Positions 13,686 through 25,700 of a stretch of 64,000 nt of DNA are shown piece by piece. The translations under genes were made by a program, and so were the position numbers. The stretch comes from Branchiostoma floridae (taxonomy: Eukaryota > Chordata > Leptocardii > Amphioxiformes > Branchiostomatidae): assembly GCF_000003815.2 (NCBI RefSeq), contig NC_049980.1, forward strand, positions 30,070,768 to 30,134,767. The letters are read 5' to 3'. Position 1 is the first letter of the stretch. The number at the start of each line of letters is the position of its first letter. The notes under the pieces were generated by a model. The model saw only the letters and a program-made list of their open reading frames with translations. It was not told the origin of the DNA and ran no database searches.

Positions 13686-14625
13686 AAAAAGAAGGGCCCT
13701 CTTGTGTCCCATGCATCCAAACCTCAGCTGTCTCTGGTATGTTTTGTCCAATGTGAGGTTTCAAATGATTTTTCTTTCTTTTACTTTTCTATATACTTGG
13801 ATGAAGCTATTATTATAATTGCTACATGTATGTGTACACAAGTAAAGGACTGTTTTGTTTTTTTTTGACTACGCATTGCACAAACTTGACATGATGTCTC
13901 TGCACAGTTACCCTGTACTATGAAAAAATGAAATTGGAAGTACTATAATGGTTCATCAGCATTGTACGTTTTGGGTGCATGTTTGGCAACACACCTCAGG
14001 TTGAGCCTGCTTGATAAATCTCCAATTCCTGTTGTTGAAATAATTTTAACAATGCAACTCTTATCACAATTATTGATAAATGTCCTTAAGACCTCTTGAT
14101 CTGCTTCATCTGATCTATTAGCATGATCAGTATTTCAAAGTTCTAGTTAAAACATTTTAGATCCTTTACAAGCAGTTCATTCTTTCCTTACATGCCAGCA
14201 GACCAGCATGGTCATTAAAAGTCCATCTCAACTTTTCATCTCCTCTGACCACTAGCTGACCGACTGACCAACTAATTCTATCAACCCTTTTCATCATTAG
14301 CAGACCTAATAATTAATCTTATTTCCTAATTGGTTCAATAACCAGTTCATCAACATTTTCCATTTTTATGTACATTTGATTGGTTGAACAATCAACTGCG
14401 GATTTGTTTACATGTTTGTCTGATATGTCAATCAATCAATCAATCAACTCACTGACATTTTCCCGGCTTTACCTGTTCACTTACCTGCTGTCACCTTCAT
14501 CTTCACTCTCATTAGGACTGTCCAGACCTTCCTCCACCGTTGCTCGCTCGCCGAGGCCTGCGGCCCCCTACGCTCAAACAGCTCCTGCGGGTTCGCCCTC
14601 CCTGTATCGGCGCACCAGCACTTAA
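13686..14625 (+). CDS. Possible alternative 3'-terminal exons of MAP2K5
   Basis: Two candidate exons, 13686-13736 (51 nt, after TTCAAG and before GTATGT) and 14516-14625 (after CATTAG, ending in TAA). Both fit phase 1. An internal donor in the last MAP2K5 exon (after 12166, CCCAG|GTGCTG) is also phase 1. Splicing 12166 to 13686 to 14516 would replace GAVARVP with a longer tail that begins EKEGPSCVPC and ends in a Ser/Pro/Ala-rich stretch, SPSLYRRTST. The second exon is GC-rich compared with its AT-rich surroundings. No known MEK5 tail was recognised in it. Other frames of these segments are also open, so this is a phase-based inference. It could instead be 3'UTR or unrelated sequence. Confidence 0.35.
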
Positions 14626-16928
14626 AGACCACTGTACCCTCGGGACCTCATCTCACTCCCTAACCAGTGCTTTCCTTCTGGACTTGTCATGCCTCATCTC
14701 TTCCTTGTCATGACGGAAACCAGCAGAAAAAAAAATATTGTGATTTCATCCTCTTTTTAGCCTTCATTTTTTGACAGCGCCTCAGGGGTGGAGGCCTCTT
14801 TTAGTTGGAATTCTCCCTGCATGGTGATGGAATCTTCATTTACCAAAATTTGTATACATCATATCCTTTGATCTTCGTTGTCAAAGAATGAAATTATTAC
14901 CGGTGTAATTAATCTTAATTGTTCCCTATGATGTCTTCTTAATGATGGTAAGTTCTGATTTATTTTTCATGACATCTTTCATGATGCCTGATCATGATCC
15001 TACACTACATTGCCAGCTTGCCACAACACAAGGCAAACCGCAGTCTTCTTCGGAACACCATAGCCCTACCCATCTAGTAGTAAAAAAAAATAGTAGTGAC
15101 ACTTTTGATTTCATGTGCTTCGCATACTGATGAAAAACCTCATCAAGTTGATGTGTAGGAACCCATAGGAAACAACAACTAACAAAGAAACAAACAGTGA
15201 AGGAACCAAAATTATGCTACAGTCAAAGTTAGAAGTACAAAAAGGACATTTATCGTGAATACATCTTTGTAACTGGGTAGGATAGCAATGATGCCAATTT
15301 TACAAGAAACTCACTTTACTATCTTGTCCACTATTCATTCTGTCATATGAAATTTTCCTTTCCGGACTGTAGTGCAGATTACAAAAGTACACAAATGTAG
15401 CTTGGGAAGGGAAAAGGAAGACAAGTGGCATATCATAACCCTACATATCAGGTGTGAGCTTACTCATTCCTTGTTTTATACACCTTTTTGCGGTTCCCAG
15501 TGCATACTAGGAAATGCAGGGGCATTATGGGTGATAAGCATGGTAGGCAAACAGGATTCTGGCATTACCAGGACAATATAGACACAGTATGTGTGCACTG
15601 CAAAAAAATTCTTAATACAGGATACAAGATATCTTTATTGGATATCACAGTGTTGCCACTGAATTAAAGTCCTGTGATGATAATAGTGTTTGCCCCAGTT
15701 ACCCACAGTGCCCAAGGCCTCCCAGCATGCAGTGGGATCTGTGCAAAAGGTCTATTTAGTTACTTGTGTTGTGTGCTATTACTAATATTATCTTACTGAA
15801 CAAATTAGTAAGGGGCTTTTTCACCAAGCAGGTTCTCCACATTCAATCTGTTGATTAAGTTCAGCCTTTCAAATCAGATTGTCTTGGTAAACAATCTCAT
15901 TTCCCAAATATTTCAACTGGAAAGAAGCATTCCTTACTCTAACTCTGAATGTAATCCTGGTGAGTTTTGATTCCATGTTGTTATTTCATTCAATAATTAT
16001 TGCTATTGTTAACCTAAACTTTCTCTTAAACTCTCTTATCCTTCCAAATTGTTTTCAATATTCTCGTCCCCTACCACTCAAACTGTGCAAGATTGCATAG
16101 CTTGGCACTGTGAAGTTCATTTTGAAGTGACAGAAAGAAGAAAGCACAGTTCAAGTCTTCTCTGTTTATTTACTTGCATTGCTTGATAGATTTTAAATGG
16201 CTTTTATTATAGCACTGCACAAATCATCAATACTTTGACTCCAAATGTTTCAGATTGTTTAGTGTTGTCAGCACTATTTAACTACAGTTATTCTCTTTTC
16301 TTTGTTGAGATTATGGATTATCTGCAAAAAGAGGTCTGTGTATAAACCAGCAGTTGTAAGAATGCTTTGAATCCTCTGACTTTGTTTCAGTTTAGGAGAG
16401 ATGTCTGTGTACATAGCTAATGGCTCAAATTTGATATTGCAAAGAAAAGTGCATTTCAGAGACCACAATTTACCAAGCCTTTGGGAATGATGAATATTGA
16501 GGAAGTGATTATGATAGAGACTCGTTAATTAGAGACAAGTATGCTTGATTAATTACGACTCAGGACCCCTGCAGCTGGTTATATGATACGTGGTGGTGGC
16601 ACATTGAATCTGTAAGACAATTCAAGCCCCAACAGAGCTCTAGTTTTTAAAATGGCAGTGCCGGCAGAGGTGGTATTTTTGCAAGGAGTTGTCAGGGAAG
16701 TTACCTCAATGTACTCGGGGTGCCCCAGGCAAGAAGTCCACACTCAACTGAAGAAAAGAGTGTAGCATCCTAAAGAGCGTAGCATCTTAAAGAAATTACT
16801 AGATACATTGGTCAGTGTGTGCAGGTTTCTTTGCTGCCTTTCATGAATTCTGCATCATTTCAGCTCGATGGTTTCAGGAGATTCTGATTCTTGGCTCATT
16901 ATTAAGCTCACTTCTACTTCTTTTACTG

Positions 16929-17010
16929 GGTGTAGCAGGGCAGAAATTACCCCTGGCATAAATATACCTGGTTACATTCTGACCAAGGGTGTATTCTAGC
17001 CTGCTACACC
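16929..17010. repeat. Short hairpin-type inverted repeat
   Basis: GGTGTAGCAGG at 16929-16939 pairs perfectly with CCTGCTACACC at 17000-17010 across 60 bp. It is probably a small MITE end pair. Confidence 0.5.
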
Positions 17011-17456
17011 AGTTTTTCCATGTATATTAAAGATAAAGATAATGTTAGTATCTTGAAGTGTTTAGGTAGACTTCTTGTCTGGAGTACCATTTTTTGCATT
17101 CCCAGTGCCATTGACAAGAGTAAAGGCAGCCTGAGATCAATGCTTTAGATCTAAGACTTGTTTTCTCTAATAGTTGACTTCTACCACAAAAAACTATTTA
17201 AATGGACTTAGTAAAATATAAAAAATAGGAAGTTTTGCTATGTATTCTCTACTGTAAGAATGGGCATGTTTTTTTGGTCAAAAACGTGAGAAAATGTTTT
17301 ACTGACTAAATATCATCTACATTGCCTATGTCACCAAGGACACTTAAGTATGCCAACAGATTTGATTGCATTCAACCATAGTAGTTATGATTTTTTTTAC
17401 AATATACACCCTTATGGTGTAAATAAGCATAAAAATTTTTAAAAGATCATACCTCC

Positions 17457-17800
17457 ATTTCTTGATTCCTGGTAATCAAGTCACTTTTTGTAAGTGACCT
17501 CATAGGACGCTGGCACCACGGCTCGTGAAAATGTTTATTGATAAGCAAACAAAGCAAACATGATAACTTGCAATGGCATGAATGGTATGTACATGTATAC
17601 ACAATTGTTATGGGTTGTTTGCCATTCAAAAGAATGTAGTGCACAAACTGTAATGCCAGGTTCCAACTGGCTGCTGTGTTACCTGTGACGACACATGCGG
17701 AAATTAACTTAATCGCCTGGCGCCAGGAATCAAGAACTGGAAGTTCGATGTTCAATGAACATAGAAAATTTTTAGTGTCTATGTTCATTGAACAATACTG
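17457..17800. repeat. Nested inverted repeats with a 17-bp perfect hairpin
   Basis: TTCTTGATTCCTGG at about 17458 pairs with CCAGGAATCAAGAA at about 17722. Just after it, TGTTCAATGAACATAGA at 17749-17765 pairs perfectly with TCTATGTTCATTGAACA at 17778-17794 around a 12-nt loop. It is non-coding and likely a MITE or foldback remnant. Confidence 0.6.
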
Positions 17801-18512
17801 TGGTTGGATGGAATCAAGAATTGTTGTATTATAGTGTTGGTGGTGGAATATGATAGCATTTAAGGTGTAGTACTAGTGCTACATAATGTAAGTAACCTGA
17901 TATTATGTTTCACAGTGTAATACTGTTACAGTACTTAATACATGACTTTGTACTACAGGTCATGATGTATCGACAGTGCTAGACTGGGTATTCTCACATT
18001 GTAAATGTGCTCTGTTGTGTAACTGTAATCATATAAAATTTTGAAAATAAAAAACGAACATAATGTTAGTATTCTGCTGTGTGACTGGAGGTTTGCAATC
18101 TTGTATCTGATGTACACTTTACCATTCGCTTCATATGTGGCATCATTTTAAAGAGATTGATTTTAGGCTGCCTTGCTCTTGTTGCTGATAATAGTGTAAG
18201 CTAAGTAGATAGTAGAGAATGACTCAGTAAATGTATATTAAATTCTCCACTTTGCTTGGTCAAAAGGTATCAAAAAACGTTTGCTGTTACCTCTGTGAGG
18301 GTGGAAAATTCCTTTGCTTGATGTACTGGGATATAGCGGCATTGCACGTAGCTGCCGTATGGCAATAAAGTATTGCTTCTCATGTCATATAAAGTTGTCA
18401 TACATTGTAATGTATTTTCTTATCCTTTTAAAACGCCTACATTCCGTGTGCTTAAAGCAAAAACGATCACATACTGTAAGAGTACATTGAGTTCCTGTGC
18501 ATCAGTTATTTG

Positions 18513-18515
18513 TGA

Positions 18516-18579
<64 letters not shown>
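18513..18579. repeat. (TG)n microsatellite
   Basis: An almost pure TG run of about 65 bp. The long Cys-Val and His-Thr frames across it are translation artefacts. Confidence 0.95.
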
Positions 18580-18583
<4 letters not shown>

Positions 18584-18924
18584 GTGTCACACATGTGTAA
18601 ATGTGTCCCATATTCATGCTTTTCTATATTCAACTTCCCCACCCATCCCTGTAAACCTTCATTTGGAGTTGCTTCATTAAATTTTTCCCCTAAGCTGTCT
18701 GTCTACTATTGGAACTCTCAAGTACATTTTTGTATATCCTAGAAAGACTTGCAAAATATTCTTCCGAAAAATGACAAACCAACATAAAACAAAAAAACAA
18801 CTTTATGATATATTCAGCTTTCGACAAGATAAATAAAGTAAAGACAGATACAGTTGGTCACCGAGTTCACTTTCCTGGCACATGAACTAGAAGTAGTGTA
18901 ATTGTCATGATACAGTACTAGTAC

Positions 18925-18930
18925 TTTATT
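18925..18930 (-). terminator. Candidate poly(A) signal for the arrestin gene
   Basis: TTTATT on the + strand reads AATAAA on the - strand, about 820 nt after the stop codon of the arrestin gene. Confidence 0.35.
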
Positions 18931-19748
18931 ATTCAAATCAGTAGCATGTACATGTACATATATGGCAGTCTCATCGGGGACGTGCATGATTTTTCAGTTC
19001 AAAGATGTTATGAACCATGTTAATTTTTTAAAACAATTTATGCCATTATAATGAATTTTTGGTGATTGATGTGAACATAAGGTAGTATTGATGTTTCGTA
19101 ATGTGTTCCATGAATTTTGCATAATTCAAATGCATTGAGCTCCCCTGCAGACCTGCATGGGCCGTTATTCAAGGCAGAGTTCAGACAAAGACGGCTGTAC
19201 AAATATCTGGACTTAATGTTAGCCCTCTAGATTAATTATCTGAGGAATTTTCCTTTGACAACTGTCACATAATTTTACTGAGTACCCCAAGACTGCAACA
19301 CTGAAGAACGGTGTTATGAAGGCTTTCTCAAGAAAATCTTGAACACCTGGATGTCGTAAGTGTGCAAACCTCAGAAATCACTGGTTCTAATTAAGGAGAT
19401 CTTTTTAAGTTCATCATTCAATGTGGTACCAGAGGTACGAAGCAGAATCATGGATATTCCTGACTGACACGTGCACTTAATGATTAATGTGTTTACTCTC
19501 CAATGCTCCTCTGAGGCTAACCCAGCAGAAATGATATTTTCTACCTTGATTAAAATAAATAATTACAATGTTGATAATCTTATTCGATATAAAATGTTGA
19601 TAGAGATGATTTTCACCCAACAGTCAATATCATACAGTTGCTTCACAATACAATCTAGAAAGGTAGGTCAGCAAAATGTTGGTTAGTTAGTGATGAAATA
19701 AACAATATAACGTTATGGCGAGTAAATATCACTGGTCAAAAATGCCGG

Positions 19749-22700
19749 TCAAAAGCTAGAATTACCGTAGTAATTGTACATTGGTGTAAAAATAAGGTCC
19801 CCATGGATGAATGGACTGTCCCGATTGTCCCGGATGTTGTATCCCCCGGTAACCGAGGTCACGGCAATGGCTACATAAACACAGAAGGTTGGGAAGTGAC
19901 AAACGTTAAGTCCTTTAGATTTTCAGTAACAACAACATAGACGAAATGATGGAATACAAGCAATGCTGTTGAATCTTGCTTTGAGAGAGTACTCTACGTA
20001 TTCTAGGCGTTATAGCAAAAGTTGGTCAGAGGTAATCGAGAAATGAAAGAATAAAATAGAGCTGAATAAAGCAAACAAACACGTCTTATGTGGTCTAATT
20101 ATCTGCTGTTTCGTTCGCAAACATTGTGTTTTCATTGCTCTCACTGCGCATTTTCATGCTTCTTGGAGTAAAACTGGTCGACTGATGAAATAACGCGGGA
20201 TATCTAATTCAGCACCAAGGACAGGCATTCTGCTTTTCGGGGGTTTATTTTTAGCGAAGCCCCAATGGCGGAGACATTTTAAAAGGTTTTTACGTGCAGC
20301 AAACAAAAAACCTAAGGCTACGTATCTTCATTGTCAATGAAGTGAAACTGGTCGTCTGATGAAAAACAACAACTCGGGTTATCTAATGCAGCACCAAGGA
20401 CGGGTATTCTGCTTTAAGCGGGTGATGTTATTTGCGACGCCCCAATAGCGGAGACATTTTTAAAGGTTTTTACGTGCAACAAATAAAAAACGAGAGACAC
20501 GTACGGATGTGCTGTGTCATACACGGAATTACTTTACCTCCATTTTGTTGCGGTTGTGTGTCGTCCTTGTTGTTTTCCTCCTCTTCCTCTGGTATGTCCG
20601 TGAGCGCTTTGACTCCGTGTCTGAGTTTGAGCGGCCTGGTGCCGATCCGGATGGGCAGGGACACGCTGATAGCGGAGTTCTTACCAGTCACGGATGCCAG
20701 AAACTGATGAAATAAAGAGTCCAAAAACACGCAGGGTTATCTTATCAACTACTTTGTCTAAGCTGTGAAAAGACTTCTCATTCAACACGTTTTCCCTGGA
20801 ATATCCTCCGTCGAAGAGTATTTAGAGATACATGTAGTTGTTTACTAAGCTTTTAATGATCTTAGAGATAAGTAAAGACAGTGCTTGAAAGAGTGAAGGA
20901 AAGTGCATGAATGTCTTTCCAGTGATGCGAAAAAGAGACCAACTTCTGTTCTCACGTTATGTCAAGAAATAATAAACACCGCATATAAGCTTCTTTTCAG
21001 CTTGCTTCTAAACATGTTTTCAGCATGGTTTAAAACCGTCTTTAGTGCAGTTTTTAATACATTCTTGTTGGACAGTAGATATCTTCATACACATTACCTG
21101 AGCTTCATATCGTATCTCTATGAAGCGGCAGTTCTTGAGGCCGGAGGGCGGGACACACGGCACCAGCATGTTGATGGACGGAAAGCGCGCCATGGTGGTG
21201 GACTCCACGCCGTGCTGCTTCACTGACTGCAGCTCTTTCACCGTCGTGATCGAAAATCCCGAGTTGTCGAAGTAACGGACAATCTTAAGCGGAGAAGAGA
21301 CGAAATGAATCCAGTTACATCCGTCGTCCTCTCAAAGTTACCCACAACTCACGAACCATAAAAACCCATTAAGCCCTTATTGAGGTATCGTATCTTATAA
21401 TTTTAAATCTATGATTTTGAATTTTATAAAATAATTTCAAGACGGAAACTAACATGTAACGTTAGTTCCTCTGTGGATAGTTTCATCAGGTTTACACATT
21501 ACTTTTTTTACACAACTTGTTTTTTACACAAGCATGTAGTTCCTGGTAAAGCTTCTAGAGGGCCGAAACCTACAAAATTTAGTCGCAGCTCGAAAGCTAC
21601 GTATACCTGCCACTCAAAAATCGTAACCACAGCAAGATCAGCAAGTTCTTGATTACCTGTACGAGCTTGGCGTATGTCTCCTGTACTTTCTTGTTGGTGT
21701 GATTTTTGACAGAGGCGGAGAGGACGATGGTCTCGCCGGGGACGTAGCCGCGCCTGTCCGTCCGGGCGCGGATGTCGATAGGCTGCGGCCGGAAACACGA
21801 GAACCAGCTGGGGAAGATGGTGAAGGTGTACGACTCCTCTGCGGGGAGCTGGGCAACATGTTATTAAACAGCATTAGACTAGGGGGGGGGGGGGGGTGCA
21901 AATATACATCACTTCTTATCACTTCTTCCTTTCTGCCAACTAATGGGGGGGGGGGGAGGGGGGACAAATGGATGTCGGATAATTCGTGGGGGGCCGGGGG
22001 GGGGGGGGGGGGGGGGGTAAGAGGGATACTGTCGGGGGGGGGGCAGGGGGATGAGAAAAGGGGACGGGGGGTGGGGGGGGGCGGGGGAGGGGGGGGGCGA
22101 AGCCGGGGGTGGGGGTCGGCAAGAAGGAACCGTTCATTGAAAGTGGGGGGGGGGGGGGGGGGTCAGACACATCAAATGTCAATGTAGTACATCTGGAGGT
22201 TCTAGACTTATGCTGTCCACAAATATCCGGCAACACGGACATGCAAACACACACGCCAAAAATTATACATCCATTTTTCATGTTTTGTTGTCATAGAGGT
22301 AATGACATTTTGAGAATGATATGAGTTAATGGATATTGGTGTATCTGCATTTTTTTCTAATCTCAAAACAAATCTATCCGATAATATCCGATATATGATA
22401 AATACCCACGTTCCGAAACAGCATCTAGAGCTTCCGGTAGTCCATGTGTTTTGTCTTGCCAAATTAAAGTTCTGCTTTGGGATAAGTTTTTGCATGCAAG
22501 ACGAGAGACGCCATAAGCTTCTTTTCAATCTTTTGATCCACTTCATGTCAAATAACGTACGCTCAGTTCAAAATAAGGCTTTTTTTATACTTCTGTTTGT
22601 ACCATACAATCACAATTTTTCAACAGCAACTCACCAAAGCTTCTGGCTCGTCATTCAAGTCGTACGGCGTCAGGATGGTAAACGCCCTTTTACACTCGTG

Positions 22701-25700
22701 GTTGTTTCTCTCTGCTCGAATTATGGCCGCCTTCAACCAGTATCGCACGAAGCCGTGGTCGCCCTCAAACGACGGCGGGATCGGTCTGTTGGGGAGTTGG
22801 TACTCGAACGGGAACGTTCTCAAACCTTTCTCTACGACCACTGAGTCTTCTTCAACGTCTGATAACTCTGAAAGGAAGGGATGCACGCTCGAGTCATAAA
22901 AGTATTACTGCTTTTAATTTAAAGTGTTTTAGATGAAGTTATCGCTGTGTCCGCCGCAATGCTGGGATCCTTACTTGCATTTCAGCAATTCATATCGTTT
23001 TCTGTCCCTGTCAAATAACCACTTTTAAATGTATACAGAATCAAAGAACAAAATACTAGAAAACTACTTAAATGTCGTATTTATATAATCCATTGAAAGG
23101 CAAATAGACGCCAACATGGCGTCAGCACCAGCCTGTTTCATTCATATGGAAAGTGTTAAAAATGGTCAGGTTACCCATTGCATTAGAACCTTGAATTAGG
23201 ATTCAGTTTGTGGGACTCCATTTACAAAACTTTCTTGTCCATGATATTGGTCACCAATGGAATTCAACTATTCAATCGTGATTCAGTGTATCAAGATGAC
23301 GATTCAGTGGATCCAAGGATTCTTGTTGAATTTGCCGTGTTGAATTTGTGCGTGTGAAATGCCAGACCTACTAGGACATGGCATGCACTACCAACCCTGC
23401 CCGAAGACGGTCGTCCTGTCGTTGAAATAGACCTGCTCGTTCTCGAAGTGTGTGACGGGCTTGTAGTGTGTGCTGCCGCCGCGGTTCTCCTCCCAATGCA
23501 CGGACCCCAGCCCGTGGAACTCTACTACAATACCTGCAGGAACATGTACGGGGTGATGGTTAAACAATGATTTAGCTTAGCGACAAACTACGCCGGTTTC
23601 TGAATGTCTGGCGCAATTTAGCGCCGACCAGTCATACTTTCTTTGCATTTTACAGTACGGCCTATGTCTGTTTGAACGATAAACTTCGCTATCGGGCCGT
23701 CACTATTTGGCAGTTTTATTAGACTTTATTTTGAATTTATTTATTCGCATATATTACATCAATAACAAATTGATATACAGAAAAGAAAGCATGCAGAGGG
23801 AAGGCAGAAGCCTAGGTGGCTTTCATGACCCCTTATAAATCATATCGTCTGAAATGTTTAAATCATGCGTAATATGAAAGCACAATTTGTACTTGGCTGG
23901 ATACCATTCAACATTGCTATTGGCTTCACCAATGGACGTTATCAGTGCCCCATATCTACAAATCACATGTGCCGAACGTTAACCTCTTGACCTTGGCAAT
24001 GTGACTGGGAAATGGTATCAATCACATCCCCTCGTCATGCATGTGATAGAGGCAAACATCTGAAGAAAAAAAATTATTATGTTACGAGCCAGAAATTTGA
24101 CAATGAAAATGGCACTCGTGACTAATTACACGTAGTTTTAGGGCTTGTTGTATATAGATAGAAGTTCCTGATAGACTTTCAAACCAAGCAAAATGTCCGT
24201 TTTTTTCTTAGCCGCTGATGCGTGACTGACTTCTCTTTCACGCTATTTCCTTGTACGAAGATGATCTTTGTTACTTTGCCTTAAAGAGCGGAAGGAATCT
24301 AGATCTAATATATGAAATGAGGTCATGGCGTCCTAGTGGGGCCTTCCCTAGGGTCAGGTCGGTGACCGACATAGCTGTAAATTCTGACTGCGCCAAAACA
24401 ACGTTTATGTCAAACTTTCTTTGACGTCGTTGCAAGCATTGGTTCTTTCTTGTCTTGTAGATTTGGATACGAAGACATTATCAGAGTAAACATATCACCG
24501 CATTTCGTGTTTGCAGTAGAGAAAGGCGTCTTTAGATATGCTTTGCTACTTGAATATTTCTCATACCCAATGTGTTTTTGTTGCTCTTCCAAATCAAACT
24601 ATTTTTGCTTTCTCTCTGCTGCTTAACTTTGCTTTCCAAGGCAAAAAGGCGGCATCTCTATACTTTATATCACAATATTGACTCTGCCTGATGTTCTTTT
24701 TCCAGTGCCTAACGCCTTAAGAATGAACCAGGACTATCTTTTACAAATGCTCAACAATCCGTCTCACAACAGAGTTCTGTGCCAGAATCCTACCTACAGA
24801 ATAATACACGTCTGTGTTTTAGTCAAGTCGTCGACTGTTTTGGCTTCAACCAGAGACAAGGAACTCTACTCTTAAGGCGGTCGCGGCAGTTCCGGTTGAA
24901 TTCTGTCCACATCGCCAATGTTTGGACACACACTCGTGTGAATTAACACACTGTCAGAGGGGCTCCTCTGGGCAGTCGGGTCCTGACCCTACAGCGCGGT
25001 TCGGGCGGCCCAGACATCAAATCGAAAACACAGCGTATCCGTCAGAAATATCAAATTCAAGCACTGTTGTTTTGCTACGTGAAAGATTGCTGATCGACAC
25101 AGCCAAATTGACCAACACGACAAGAGTTAAAGGCGTTTACGTTAAAACAGGCCTCACGAGACGACCAATTAGGGTGACGTGTCACTGTTCCAGGAATGAG
25201 TGTACCCCAGGAAAATCGGTCCCCCTTACACGGTGGGCGTGGCCTAAAAAGCACGAAGGCCCACAGCAACATTTAAGCACACAGCCGGGATTCTCTGCCC
25301 CTATTGAATTAATGTATAACAGATGAATAGGGACACATTTTCCCCGGGGTCTAAGCCGGGATTTTCTGTCCCCTCACTAAATGTATTACAAGAATGGGGA
25401 CATATTTTCCCGTTTTTTTTTCATCTTGGAGACATATCTTGTAATACAACGTTTAAGAAATTGAACGTTAATTGAGCAAAAAGGCTCATTAGTTCGGCAT
25501 TTGTAGGGATTCCAGGTTAACATATCCAAAAGGTGTCCATCAGCTACAAGTCAACTAGTCTCACTGTGGTCAAATTTAAAACATGTTTCTCGGCTTGAAA
25601 ATACAACTCTTGACATTAATTTCAATGTTTCTAAAACAAATGAATATGACTTTTTGGCGAAATGCATTACGGGTGATCGGGAAAATATTTCACCGGGGTA

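Larger units (their letters stand above)
12190..19748. other. Intergenic region between MAP2K5 and the arrestin gene
   Basis: It holds MAP2K5 3'UTR, the candidate alternative exons at 13686 and 14516, hairpin repeats near 16929 and 17749, and a TG microsatellite at 18513. The rest is AT-rich with no convincing gene. The short frames here lack protein character. Confidence 0.6.

Noticed and set aside
21699-22281. Long Gly-rich (+) and Pro-rich (-) open frames
   Set aside because: They are translations of the poly-G tract in an arrestin intron; there is no start context and no domain.
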